The position numbers were made by a program, and so were the translations under genes. Positions 1 through 13,173 of a stretch of DNA of 64,000 nt are shown here, piece by piece; position 1 is the stretch's first letter, and the number at the start of each line of letters is the position of its first letter. The notes beneath the pieces are model-generated. The model was given only the letters and a program-made list of their open reading frames with translations. It ran no database searches and was not told the DNA's origin. This DNA comes from Krasilnikovozyma curviuscula (taxonomy: Eukaryota > Basidiomycota > Tremellomycetes > Cystofilobasidiales > Mrakiaceae), in assembly GCA_014825775.1 (NCBI GenBank), contig MVAQ01000078.1:1-64000 (forward strand). The letters are read 5' to 3'.

Positions 1-2153
1 ACATCATTCACTACTTTCCCCTCCACTTTACCTTTATTTATCTGACCCTCTCGCGACTCGACAACGAGCCGCCTCCTTAGGTCGGTGTCGTATTTGCCCG
101 AGCCAAGCGTGACGCTGTTGATTCTGTTGCCTGTACTAGAGGAAGGTGTGTTGAGGAAGGTGAAGGACCCGACATAAGACGATGGTAAGTGAAGGTAGAT
201 GTCGTCGTTTGTGGTCGATGTGGAGAGGTTGACGGAGGTGAGAAGCGGCTGATCCTTGAAGATGACCGAGAGGGGTGTATTGGTCGTTTTTAGGTTGATA
301 GGTATCAGCTCTATTGTACCTTCGTCATCAATGATGGAAGACAAAAGAGATTCCGAGATGGTGATGCCGACGTCGATCGACCCATCGGATGTTGTCACGT
401 TCAGGCCATCCTCCAGCCCACTCCAGCCACCAGAGACCTTCCCATGGTCGTTCACGATATTTCCCTTCGTTGCGCTGAGCTCCACAAATTTGATATCTGC
501 ATTTGACGTTGACAAGTCGATCCCCCCGCCTGCTCGAGCGAGTGACGAGAGCGTGATACCGGCGTTGGAGTTGACAACGACGAAGTCAGTAGCCACTGAT
601 ACACTCGATGACAAATGAATTGGTTTATTCGAAGTGCTGATCCTCACGGGCCCTTCGTGCGAGACCAGCGAGGACGAAGAGGTGATTGCACCATGGGTAG
701 TGTGTAGACCAAGATCCGTGCTGGCAGAAACAGCACCGTATACTGTAATAGGCGACTTCGAGGTTCGAATGGTGACGGTGGAGAACTGCGAAGTCACACT
801 TGAGTGGCAAGTGATGCCGCTGTTCTGCGTGTACAAGAGCACCCGTCGTGCCGCGGTCACTGACGATGACACGGTGAGAGGTGCATCAGACGTGTTGAGG
901 GTAATGGAGCCAAATCGGGAGGTGAGTGCAGCAGTGTAGGTTGTGGAGATGAGAGCGGAAGTCGTGGATAGGTCGATGGATAGTTCTGCAGTGAGGGGTG
1001 AGGATAATACGATTGGAGCGTTAGATGTCGAGTAGGTGAATTTGGCATCCCATGACAGACCTAGAGTTACATATAGTTAGAACAAGCGGTAAATTCAAGA
1101 CTCAGTAACGTTCAACTCACTGGATGGCCGATAGTCGAAACTCATCGATGACGCGCTCGCGTTGAACGTATCCAATACTGCAGCTCTCGAAGATGTTGAT
1201 TTCGGTAAGAAGATCTTGATGTTGAAACTGAGCCAATCCTCAGGTCTTACAGTAGGCGGCGCAAGTTTATTTAGCATGTCTTTGAACACTTAACACATAT
1301 GCTTTGAACTCACCTCGTCGACTGAGGATATCTTTGAGTTGTCGGAGGAGTCAATATCCAAACTCCATCGATACCCCAGTCTTTATCCACCATACGAAGT
1401 ATTTTCGTTCTATCCGAAAAGCGGTCTTTGTCTGCATAGACAGATTGGACCAGCACAGTGATCGGAGCGTTCTCGTCGTCGGAGAGTGAATCCATCAGTT
1501 CAATGGAACCTCTCGCATCAGATCCCAGGCCATGAAATTGTAGTATTTCCGGTGATGTCGAGAGGTCAATGCTGGTTGACTCGGAAAAGAGAGGGATAGC
1601 TGGGTAGTAGCTGTTGGTGGTGTTGAATTGTTCTGGTTTAGAAGATAGTGGAAGCAAGGTTGTTTGGCCAGGTAGACCAGACAAGCTCTTCATTTGGATA
1701 ATAACGTTGACGTTAGCAGCTGAGGGATGGGCAGAAGACGGAGACGACATGGATACTCACCAACCACTTTTTGTTTTCATATTCCCTCAGACGACCTCCT
1801 GCCCTTCCTATCCTCACTCGCGGATGGTAGTGAGACCATAACGCAACCGACCCGGAGACTAAAGCCACTGCAACAACCAGCAGAATCACCATTGGCGTGA
1901 ACAGAGTCCAAAACCGCGCTTTCCTCTGCTCTTTTTGCCATTCACCTGTTGCTGCAGTCTCGGCCTCTGAAGCTGAAACCAGTACTGTTGTCCCCTCTGT
2001 TGCAGCATATGTTGATGTGGTGGAGTATTCAGGTGGTGGTGGGAGGAGAGCCGTCGTTTCAGACGCAGAGTCGTCTACGCTCGTCGATCGAGCCTGCGCC
2101 AGTCGAGCGAGCGCTGCTGGGGTTTTTGCTGGCTCGTCTTCGAGAATCGTCAT
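1..2153 (-). CDS. Membrane-anchored beta-rich surface protein, truncated by the window edge
   Basis: Not recognised by name. Exon 1 (2153-1761) encodes an acidic Ser/Thr/Pro-rich cytosolic N-terminus with a TALLPPPPEY motif, then one membrane helix around FTPMVILLVVAVALVSGSV. A large region with no further helix follows, which suggests a type II protein with its C-terminal mass outside the cell. My model continues with exons 1719-1314, 1245-1121 and 1060 to the edge; junction phases agree. The last exon is open through base 1 and is dense in Ser, Thr, Val, Ile and Asn, with recurring patterns such as SNAPIVLSS, SNAGITLSS and SDGSIDVG. These resemble the stacked strands of DUF4097-like or adhesin-like beta folds. 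The 3' end lies outside the window. It starts 647 bp from a divergent gene at 2800. Coding status is well supported; the function is inferred only as a cell-surface role. Confidence 0.7.
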
Positions 2154-2799
2154 CTTGAAGTGGATTCTAGGGTGTAGAGTGTAAGAGTGGGATCTGCTTC
2201 TTCATCCTGTGTTGACGGTGAAAGGAAGGAAGGCAAGGTCCTAGCGACCCGGCCTGCGTGCGATTCGGGTGAATTTGCAGCGGGGGGCGCCATGAGGAGC
2301 ACTGGCGCTGGTCACAGTGAGTCGACAGTTTCAATCTGCTTCACCCACCTTGTAAAAGGAATGCAGTAGTAAGGTTCCAAACTGACATCTTTACACAGGT
2401 CAGAGCAGGTTTTTTTGTGAGGGGACGAAACCGACGCCACTAATTATCTCTGCAGATTCGACTGGTTCTGTCCTCACAATACTCCCTTCCCTTATTTTCT
2501 ATTGGCTACATTATTTCTCTTTCTTGTTGGTTCGATAAAATAGACTGGTTCTCCTATGATACGGCTTTGGGTTTTTTACTGAAGGGAGCGGCCATTACAT
2601 AAAGCAATGGGCGAGGGAAACAGCTTTGTTTTCGACAGTATCCATTCCTACCAGAATCTGGTAGCATTTGCCTCTAGGCCTTCCATTGGCGGGGCATCAG
2701 TTACCCTTCGTTCGTCGCGAAAAAACAGGCGCGCTCAGTCACCACTCCAACGCCATCCTGCTTTGGGGCACTCTTTTACTTCGTTCTTTCCCTCGAAAT
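2154..2799. other. Divergent intergenic region
   Basis: About 650 bp separates two divergent genes and should hold both promoters. Short open frames are present but none has splice or family support. I see no RNA gene or repeat. Confidence 0.5.
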
Positions 2800-4342
2800 A
2801 TGTCGAGCTCATCTTCACCTTCTAAAGATGCTCCAGCAACGTATGAGATGATGCTGTTGCTGGTAGACACGGCTCTTCCTGAAACAGAACCTCCAACCAT
2901 GTATTTCCACGGCGTCCTTCGAGTCCTGTCGTTTCTGCGCGCTATTTCCCAGAAGATAGGCGAAGAAGCACAGAGGGCTCTTGCTGTATATGAGAAGAAG
3001 GGGAAGAAGGGTCTGAAGAAGGATGAGGTGAAGCTGCTGAGGAGGATGGTCTACAAGTACATCGAGAAGAAGAAGGAGTACGACTTTAAAGCTGAGATAC
3101 TCGATCTGAACCTAAGAAACTTCGTGAGTGTCAATGGTTCTTCTCATTCTCTGGAATGGAGCACTGAAGTGCGCCTCGTTTTGTCTGTAGCACATTACTC
3201 GTACCTTGAAGCACCCACCTCACGACTCCGAAGCAGCAGCCGGCCTGATAGACGAATACTTCCCTCTACCAATATACTCCCAGGAGTCAGCCTTTTCCTC
3301 GTCATCATTACCCAGCCTTCCCAGGCTCTCTGACGAACGGGTCACGAAGAGGCAGCGGGAGAAAATGCAGGAGCTGAGCGCTGCGTTCTTGAGGTTCAAA
3401 AGGAAATACAAAGGGTCGCCTGAAAAGTGAGTAAACATTCTCTTTGTTGAATCTTTCTTCTTGGCTAACTTCGTACTAAGGTTTTCGCAAGCTCTCATGG
3501 ACGCCGATGTGAAAGTGGCTATGAACGATGTTTCATCCAGATCAAAAGACACATCCGAGGCCCAAACCAACTATCTCCATCTGAACTTCTCAATCGAATA
3601 CTCCAAGCTGCGAGAACTTGCTTTGAAATGGGTCCTGCAGATTGGAGAAGACATCTCAGCACTTGACACCATGTTCCCTCCTGACGACGCTGCAATGGAG
3701 GACGCACTCGTTCAAAGCAACCTCAATGTCACCAGTAACAGAGACAACAAGAAAAATGTCAGTTTCAACTCCGAAGACCCCGAAGTCAGCTGGATCAACA
3801 AAGGTTCGTCTCAACCGAAAATGTCTTCGTCCAACTCAGCAGACTCATCTGACCCACTTTCCATGCACACCACAAATACCAACCCCAATCCCAATCACAC
3901 CTCCCCAATGAAAAAACCAGACATCCAAGCTAAGGAACAACGCATGGCCTCACCACCTTCTATCATGAGCGCCAAGAAGCGCACTGCATCGAACGACATC
4001 TTCAGCCCATCCGAAGCAGCATCGACGGCGACGAAGAAGCAAAAGAAGACAAAAACAGCTCTTGGAGTATATCAGAGTGAAGTTGAGATGGCGGATGAAG
4101 TTGGCGACACTAGTGGTGGGCAGGAAGGTGTGTCGCAGGAGAAAAACGACTCCCAAAACACTCAGTCAACGAGTTATTCTTCGTTGGGCTATGTGTAAGC
4201 TTTATGACTGCCTTCAAGAGGGTTGATTACTTTTGTATACTGACTATGATTGTGCTGGGGTATTTCTCTCAGCGATGTTCCTGACGACATTCTGTTCCAA
4301 CCACCGGCATTTCCTTACACCAGCGCTCAGAAGGGAAAGTGA
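2800..4342 (+). CDS. Unrecognised protein, probably nuclear, four exons
   Basis: I do not recognise a family. My model is exons 2800-3123, 3191-3426, 3481-4194 and 4273-4342, all junctions in phase. The N-terminal third is helical and rich in Lys and Glu (KKGKKGLKKDE, KKKEYDFKAE), followed by a second helical block around SIEYSKLRELALKWVLQIG. The C-terminal half looks disordered, rich in Ser, Asn and Pro, with basic clusters SAKKRTAS and TKKQKKTK that resemble nuclear localisation signals. The frame reaches a stop at 4196-4198, but a GTAAGC donor just before it (4195) and a CTCTCAG acceptor (4272) add a short last exon ending TSAQKGK. I prefer the spliced form. The start at 2800 is the first ATG before the SSSSSPSKD tract; the in-frame upstream ATG at 2668 is possible but less likely. 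Confidence 0.6.
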
Positions 4343-4563
4343 CGAGTTGTTTTCCATAAAGGTTCAAATAGATTGTCGTAAGATCCAAATGGGTATCTCT
4401 GTACATGACATGATTTATTGGGGATATTACATCCTTACTGCAGCACTGCCTTAAAAAAAATACCCAAGAAGTAAGGGGAACAAAAAACGGCTCATTACAT
4501 GTTCTGTTTCCTGACTATTTACTAAACCCCAACAATCTCATTTCGTTTGACTCTTTGATTTCT

Positions 4564-6712
<2,149 letters not shown>

Positions 6713-8115
6713 GGTGCAGTCCGGTCGTTCGGAGATGGATTTCAATTCAATTGAGGTCGTCGGATGTCGAGGGGAGCAGGAGGGACCAGCCAGCAACTGG
6801 ACAGACGGTTCGAGGACACACCAGGGGGCTGGAAGGTAAGATAGCACACAGGGTTTGGTGACGACGCTGTCCTGGCTTCCTTTATAATGCTTGCAAAAGG
6901 TGGGGGTCGGCAGCCAAAATTGTGGCTGAGTCGCAAAAGAGTCGATCCCACTCCCCTCCTCGCTCACTGCCTCCTCGTCGTATGGGGGAAATTGAAATTG
7001 AGAAGGAGATTTTCTTTCCTCCCCTTGCGTGTTACAAAACACAGCAGGCAGATAAAATCAAGAAGATCGTATGTGCTGTGTTTCAGCACAGGTGCTTTGG
7101 GTGCGTCTGTCCGTATCTGAGAGACTCTAGCGTCATAAAAGTAAACACCGATTCACGTAAAAAAAAAAGAAGAAAAAGAAAATAAAGCGCCTCTCGAGAT
7201 GAACCTGTAATAGTGGAAGAGTGAAAGAAAAGAAAGAACTGCCGAGCAGTTGAGTAAGTTTAAATTGATATTGTACCGAGTTCCATCCTTCCTTGTTCGT
7301 ATTCCTCCCCCGCTGATATTTTGTTACCCTCACCATCGCTGACATTATCAGCGCAACCTTGATCTTGATCCTTCGTCCCTTTTCTTCCTCGGTTCTACCA
7401 ACGCTTCTCACTGTCACTGCGAGAAAAAAGATAGGCCGTGATTTCGTCTCTGGCCAAGACCAGGCTCGATCCGCTGCATCGGACGCCCCTCGGGTCTGCC
7501 TTTTTTCCGCCGAAGTCCCGTGCACTCGTCTCGAACAGAGTGTCGTGTGTCATGATAAGGGACATTCCGCGTACCACCAGCATCGAGGCCAGCGTCGCTG
7601 CCGTCGTCGGCGTCGTCGGCCTCCTCTTCGTCCGCGTTGCTTTCATCATCATCTTCACCATCGTGATCTTCATTCCATCGTTTACATCTCCTTCGTTGTC
7701 TCTATCTCAATGTCATGAAGATCTTCTGCCAGCTTGTGGTTCTCCGAAAGCTTCGATGAGTCCCATTCTCAAATTGCTTGGATATCCTCTGTTGAGCCAG
7801 CGCAGTGCATTCCTTTGGACAGGCAATTCTCGATCGACGAGCTCCTTTTCTAAAATGCTTATCCGATTTGGAGAGGAAATTATATGGTATGCAGCGTTAC
7901 TTTCCTGAACTACTTCCCGAAGAAATTATGGCTTGCGGGGCATGATGTCGGACCACGACAGGTATCTGGGGACGAACCTTTGGATGCGTTAGTTACGTGT
8001 CTATGATTCTTAAAAATTAACTTTGAATCTTAAAAGAACATGTCCTGGAACACAATTGATTATAAAAAACTCTAGATGCTAACTGTAAGATCTATTAATG
8101 ATGCCATTTTAAAAC
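6713..8115. other. Intergenic region upstream of MPK1
   Basis: This 1.4-kb stretch is the likely MPK1 promoter and long 5' leader, plus the 3' flank of the hydrolase gene. Open frames of 90-160 codons occur on both strands around 7133-7908 but lack family similarity and clear splice structure. A purine-rich tract lies near 7158-7184 and GTC/CGT triplets near 7590-7630. I see no RNA gene. Confidence 0.45.
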
Positions 8116-9849
8116 CTAATCCCAAAGCGCCGCCTTCGACGGCTTCTCTGTTCCCTCAACCTCTCTAACGCCCTTGACACCGTCACAAACCAAATGAAGT
8201 CCATCCCACCCCGGTCGCACAAACACATTCTCCTTCTTCGCGACGACTCCCAACTCACCCACAACTTTCATCGCCTGATTCACAAACTCGTCCTCCTCCC
8301 CCTCACTGCGTGTCTCATCGAGCTCGCGCCCAAACGCGTCCCACTGCGCATGAGAATGCAAGTGTGAGAAGCCGATTAAATATGTCTTTAGTGGGCGGAG
8401 ACGGAGGATGGTGTACAGCGCGCTCAGAAGGCCAAAGTGGGACGTGTGAGGCGTGAGGTGAAGCGTGTCGAGCACCAACAGTGGTATCCTCGTTCCCTCT
8501 GATCTCGAAGCAGCAGAGAGTTCTAACGGTGTATCTGGAGGTGAAGGGGGGAGGACTTGGATGTCTTCCGTTGAGGTACCAGCGCTGATCGACATCGGTA
8601 CTTGTTGTGGGTGCGAAGGAATCAGTTTAGACCAGACGGAGGAGGGGATGTAGGAGACGTCGGAGAGGTAGACAATTGAAGGATTGAAGAGGAATCCAAG
8701 CTGACGATAAATATAGAAAAAGAAATGGTGAGCTTCGAGTCAGCCGTCGGAATGCAAGTGAGGAGAGGCCTACGCAGTAGTAAGGTCGGACAACCGGTGT
8801 AGCAATACCGTCACTATCAAAGTAGCGACCGTGGTGAACTAAAGCACAAAGCGGTGATATTGGTCAGATTAGAGGAAGGGCGGAGGTCAGCCTTGAGTTG
8901 ACGCTCACCATTCAGAGGGGTCACCCGGATGCCTTCCACGATGAAATCCTGTTCTTCATCGATCACAATCCACTCAAAAGCAGGCACATCCCCACCTCCC
9001 GTCGCTTTAGACTTCTCGACCATGTACGGTGACGCCCTCGCGATCTCATCCAACGTGGTTTTCGACTTTTGTTTACCAACGACAAGACAGAGCGCATTCG
9101 TTCGTCAGTCCTGCGAAATTAAGCCTTACCGAACTAGGATAGAAGAGAACGCTTACACAGTAGATCTTGACGGTATCCTGTACGACACCTCTCAGCGTCC
9201 AGCCTCTCAAGTCATCGAGCCCGTTGATAGCGTCAGCATGTGCGTGCGTGAGAAGACATGCATCGATTTTTCGCAAGTTGTGTTTTGGCCAGAACGTCAG
9301 GGCGGAGGAGAGAAATGACTTCCCACAGTCTACGAGGATGGTGCTGTCGTTGCCAAAACATGGTGAGAGGGTCAGTTTAGGTTCGTTACGTGGACGGTTT
9401 GGGGAGCCAAGAGGCAGTGGAAATCGAGAGCTTCACCAGCTCTCATCCCCCTCAAAACGAGAGACGGAAGAAAACCACAAGCAAGAGAAATAGAAAAGCA
9501 TGTTGGACTGACCTTTGGCTGCCATCCTTCCTCGTCCCTCTCACGACGGCACTGGTGTTCCGCCTCCGATTCTTCCACCCTTCTGGCTCGCCCTCGACAT
9601 CCTCCACCGTGCTACAGCACGTCCTACACTTTTTTTTCGCGCTTTTGAGCGGGTCTACATCGAGGTGCTGTGTCAAACATGAGACGTTAGGAAGTTGGCC
9701 TTTGGGAGAGAGGAGGTTGAAGTCAGTCAACGAACCGACGCAACGTCTGTTATAGGGATGGGAGGGAGAGGAGGGACTCTACCTGATGTTCCTGTGCCCA
9801 ACAAGATGATTTCCAAATCATTTTCTGATTCCATGGTGTGCATCGACAT
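8116..9849 (-). CDS. PhnP-like metallo-beta-lactamase-fold hydrolase
   Basis: Predicted metal-dependent hydrolase of the metallo-beta-lactamase superfamily, in the cytosolic eukaryotic group related to bacterial PhnP cyclic-phosphate hydrolase. The substrate is unknown. The N-terminus reads [18 protein letters not shown] and, after an 83-nt intron, [11 protein letters not shown], rebuilding the GTGTSG-PNxSCLT start of the family. Next come a Cys pair in [20 protein letters not shown], then ILVDCGKSF, the metal motif [41 protein letters not shown] and a final [14 protein letters not shown] with further histidines. The HxHxDA form, with Ala instead of the last His, is as I recall usual in this eukaryotic branch. 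The start at 9849 is the first ATG; 9843 and 9834 are in-frame alternatives. Several introns interrupt it. Family assignment is firm, substrate unassigned. Confidence 0.85.
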
Positions 9850-10395
9850 TTTCTCCTGCTCTTGAACCAGGGCTTGCTGTGAGAGTGTGGGAAACGTTTG
9901 TAAAGGTGGATTTAGCTCCACTGATAAACGAGCTGACTAGTGGGATTCCAGTATCGATCCCTTTGATGAGCTTGTATTTCTCTGCTGTATTATATGAGAC
10001 GGAGTACGATGCTGTTGGGTAGAAAAACCAAGTGGTGGCTCCAGATCGAGAAAAACTGTCGTTATCGGCGATAGCGACCTCCCCGCGTGAGCTGCTCCGA
10101 TGCACGAGGTTGACAACCATCGGGAGAAAGGACAGATTAAAATGTATATCTAGTGGAGTGTAGTACCGCTGTTTCAATATATCATCCTTTCCCGATGAGA
10201 CATTCCTATCCCCCTACAGCAGATTAGAGATGGAACAGTTCAGGGCGGTGGCGCCATCAAACGTCACCACCGCAAGATAGAATACACATCTTTCTGATTT
10301 TATAATCAGCAAAACTCTAGAAAAATTCCATACAATATATTGTTCCTCTGATCTCTCTCCTAATCAGTGCCCTGGACTCAATGCTTCGCCTCCAA
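9850..10395. other. Intergenic region between hydrolase and ARG8
   Basis: About 545 bp hold the hydrolase promoter and the ARG8 3' flank. The minus-strand open frame 9818-10177 overlaps the hydrolase start in another frame and shows no family signal. Nothing else is recognised. Confidence 0.4.
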
Positions 10396-12073
10396 TCACT
10401 TCTTCCCCCACCCTTCCTGCTCCATCACAACAAGCACGCTCTCCATCACCTCGCAACCCTTTTCGACATCCTCAACCGAAACATTCAAGCTTGGTACAAC
10501 CCTGACGGCATCCTTTCCAGCAGTCAACAACAGCACGCCGCGCTCCCTGCACAGCTCGACGAAGCGTCCTGGCGCGTCCGCGTGTTTGAACGGTATACCC
10601 AGGATGAGACCGCGCCCTCGGATGGCAGAAGGAACAATCGTTGGGAAGAGAGAGGGAAGGCGGGCGAGACGCTCGGCGAAGAGGTCCGAAAGGGTGGAGA
10701 TATGGGAGAGCAGCGACGGCTCAGACAGGCGGGAGAGGACATGGTGGCCGATTCGAGTAGAGAGGGGGTTACCGCCAAAGGTAGTTCCATGAGAACCTGT
10801 AAAAATAAGCGAACACGTGAGTTCTTTTTGGGTCAGAGATAACTTTGCGGACAGCCAGAGCAGATAGCGAAAATGGAAGGGAAGAGACATACCGACGGTG
10901 ACGACTTTGGCGACTTCGTCTCGCACCATGATAGCTCCAATTGGGATACCGTTGGCAAGTGGTTTTGCCATCGTCACAATGTCTGGTTGGCAGTCCGCTG
11001 GGAACTTGGAATGGGCCCACATCGATCCTGAACGGAAGAGACCGCACTGCGAAAAAGTAAACAAAGTCAGTTACACGACAACCCAGAAGTAACGAGGATT
11101 GATATTACATAAGAAAAATTCAACTCACCTGAATCTCATCGAAAATGACGACGGCACCCACCTCCTTCGCCCGCTTGACGACGGCACGAATCCACTCAAC
11201 CTCCGCCTCCCACACACCTCCTTCGCCTTGCACCGGTTCCAAGATGACACCACACACATCCTCGCTGATGAGCTCCTCAAGCCCTTCATGCACGTTAAAA
11301 TCACCGATTTTGACGCCTGGAATCAGCGGCGCGAACGGCGCTTGGTACTTTGGATTGGGCGTAACCGAGAGTGTTCCCATTGTTCTGCCATGGAACGCCC
11401 TGTTGAAGCAGACGAACTTTGAAGGAGCTTCTTCAGCGGAGGATTTGCCAGAAGTGTCCTTCGCCCACTTTCTCGCAAACTTGAGCGCGCCCTCGTTTGC
11501 CTCTGTGCCTGAGTTGGCAAAAAAGACCTTCCCCCCACCGTTGGACGTACCAGGGCCGATACCGAGACCGCCATGCTGTTTCGTGAGATCGATGAGAAGG
11601 ACGGCAAGTTCACCAGCCCACTCGTTATGAAAAACGTTGCTGCCATGAATCAGCCTGCCCGCTTGTTCAGCTAACAGCTGCACAATCTGCTCGTCCCCGT
11701 GTCCGAGCGAGTTCACGGCGATGCCAGCGGAGAGGTCAAGATATGAACGGTTTTGGGTGTCATATAGAGTCGAGCCGACGCCATGGGTGATGATGATCGG
11801 AGGGCGCGAGTATGTCGAAAGGAGAGACGTCGAGTGTCGTTCGAGGGCTTCAGTCACTTCTTTAGGGACAGGAGAGTCTGGGTGGGTCACTTCGAGGTAT
11901 TTTTTATTCGCCTGCAGGAAAGAGGTTGGAGAGACAAGGTCAGAGAAGGAGCAAAGTAAAGGGATCTGCTTCGAGCTTACCACCAGAGTCGACTGGAATC
12001 TTTGAGCACCAGTAGTTGACAATCTGAATGAAGACCTGCTGAGGCTTTGGACAGCTCGAGAGGATCGCAACAT
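10396..12073 (-). CDS. ARG8: Acetylornithine aminotransferase, mitochondrial
   Basis: Class III PLP-dependent aminotransferase that converts N-acetylglutamate semialdehyde to N-acetylornithine in arginine biosynthesis. The N-terminus MLRSSRAVQSLSRSSFRLST is Arg/Ser-rich without acidic residues, a good mitochondrial presequence. After a short first intron the enzyme begins at ANKKYLEVTHPDSP. Diagnostic segments are LDLSAGIAVNSLGH, FFANSGTEANEGALKFAR, FNRAFHGRTMG, ILEPVQGEGG, IFDEIQ and the PLP-lysine region in VTMAKPLANGIPIGA, then SHGTTFGGNPL and the C-terminus VRVVPSLNVSVEDVE. Two further introns fall after FDEIQ and after AKVVTVG. Length (about 430 residues) matches the family. The TTG nine bases upstream is not needed as a start because an ATG lies at 12073. 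A TGACTC core (minus strand, 12109-12114) lies about 36 bp before the start, which could be a Gcn4/Cpc1-type site but may be chance. Confidence 0.95.
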
Positions 12074-13173
12074 ATTGAGCAAAGGGGGAACGGCACTGTT
12101 GTCGTTTCGAGTCAGATACCAAAATGACTGTGATTATCCTCTCAATTTTTCCCCCAGTGGCGATTTCAGCTTTGGCGGCGAGACACCGATTGGAAAAATC
12201 AACAGAAGAGCCTAGAATACGATAGCACCAGGATACCTCTCATTCTCGGGGCAGTGGATAACCACAAGGTTACAGATCGGGTTGGTTGTGCCCTTGGATA
12301 CTCGTTGGATTGGCGTAAGTGAAATACCAACAGATGAGTTGGGGACATAAAAATGGTATTTCAGTCTTGCAGCTGAGAAAAGCAAGATGTGGTTCACATA
12401 AACATACATCTGTAGGGATATTTTGCGTTCGCTCACGTATACATATCTTCCCTCACGCTGCTCACGTTTGTTTACATTGTCCCCAGACGCACCCTTCTAG
12501 AAATCAACGCGCGCACGCTGCGTGACTTTTCTTCCACAGAAAAACACAGCCCAACCGTCACACCCCCCGTTCCCTCAAAGGTTTCAAGTTCGAACTCCCC
12601 AGCAAGAAACAGAGGTCCACCTGCAGTATACATACCCCCCTGACTCTTGTAAGTTAGTCCCCTCCCCTTTTGCAGTTTAGAACGAAGGAAGGCGCCGTCG
12701 TTGTTGAGGGATTCTTCTATCGCGAACTTTTTCACTCTATTCATTTCTATCCCTTTCAGCTGTCCTATTCCCCTCTCGGGTTCTTTATCTGACGGCTTCT
12801 ACTCATCACTGTGATATTGGCTGTTTCAGATCAACGCTGTCATTGGTTCAATAAGGCTTCTTGGTGAAACCAACAGGCCTCGACAAACACAACTGTCGAC
12901 GAGGTTCACCGACACCTGCCAGTCATCTGAACAACTTAATTGACAGGACCCAGATCTAATAAAAGGAATAGACTTCTCTTCCAACTGCTCAGGTGGGTCA
13001 GCACGGCGAGCAGGCGAGGAGGGGGACGCAGGATTGTTTGCATGCCCTTCTCTTGCTGTAGATACTGACGCATCTCATTTCTATTCTTCTATATACTCCT
13101 ACTACTTGTCTTCTATGCTCTCTTGGCCCTCATTGTGTATTGAACACCTCCATCAACAGTCAGTAAAGTAGCA
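12074..13173. other. Divergent promoter region between ARG8 and BUD4-like gene
   Basis: This 1.1-kb region lies between divergent genes and should contain both promoters and probably a long leader for the BUD4-like gene, with intron-like CTGTTTCAG (12824-12832) in it. It also contains one 90-codon minus-strand open frame, listed separately. No RNA gene found. Confidence 0.45.
12472..12744 (-). CDS. Possible small protein, unrecognised
   Basis: An uninterrupted 90-codon frame starts with ATG and ends with TAA. It begins MNRVKKFAIEESLNNDG and contains GGMYTAGGPLFLAGEFELE, a glycine-rich beta-like stretch. No signal peptide or membrane helix is seen and no family is recognised. A CTAAC branch-like sequence followed by a CAG acceptor lies inside it (around 12640-12660), so part of it could instead be an intron of an unseen transcript. 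It sits in the divergent promoter region of ARG8 and the BUD4-like gene. Coding status is weak. Confidence 0.2.
   Translation of the reverse strand: MNRVKKFAIEESLNNDGAFLRSKLQKGRGLTYKSQGGMYTAGGPLFLAGEFELETFEGTGGVTVGLCFSVEEKSRSVRALISRRVRLGTM

Noticed and set aside
1279..1314. A 34-nt intron between exons 2 and 3 of the surface protein
   Set aside because: Too short and out of phase. An acceptor at 1246-1247 gives a normal 68-nt intron in phase.
7133..7908. Open frames of 90-160 codons on both strands
   Set aside because: They overlap one another, lack family similarity and splice structure, and lie in triplet-repetitive or purine-rich sequence.
12583..12600. B-box-like GTTCGAACTCC suggesting a tRNA
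   Set aside because: No A box or foldable cloverleaf at the right distance upstream.
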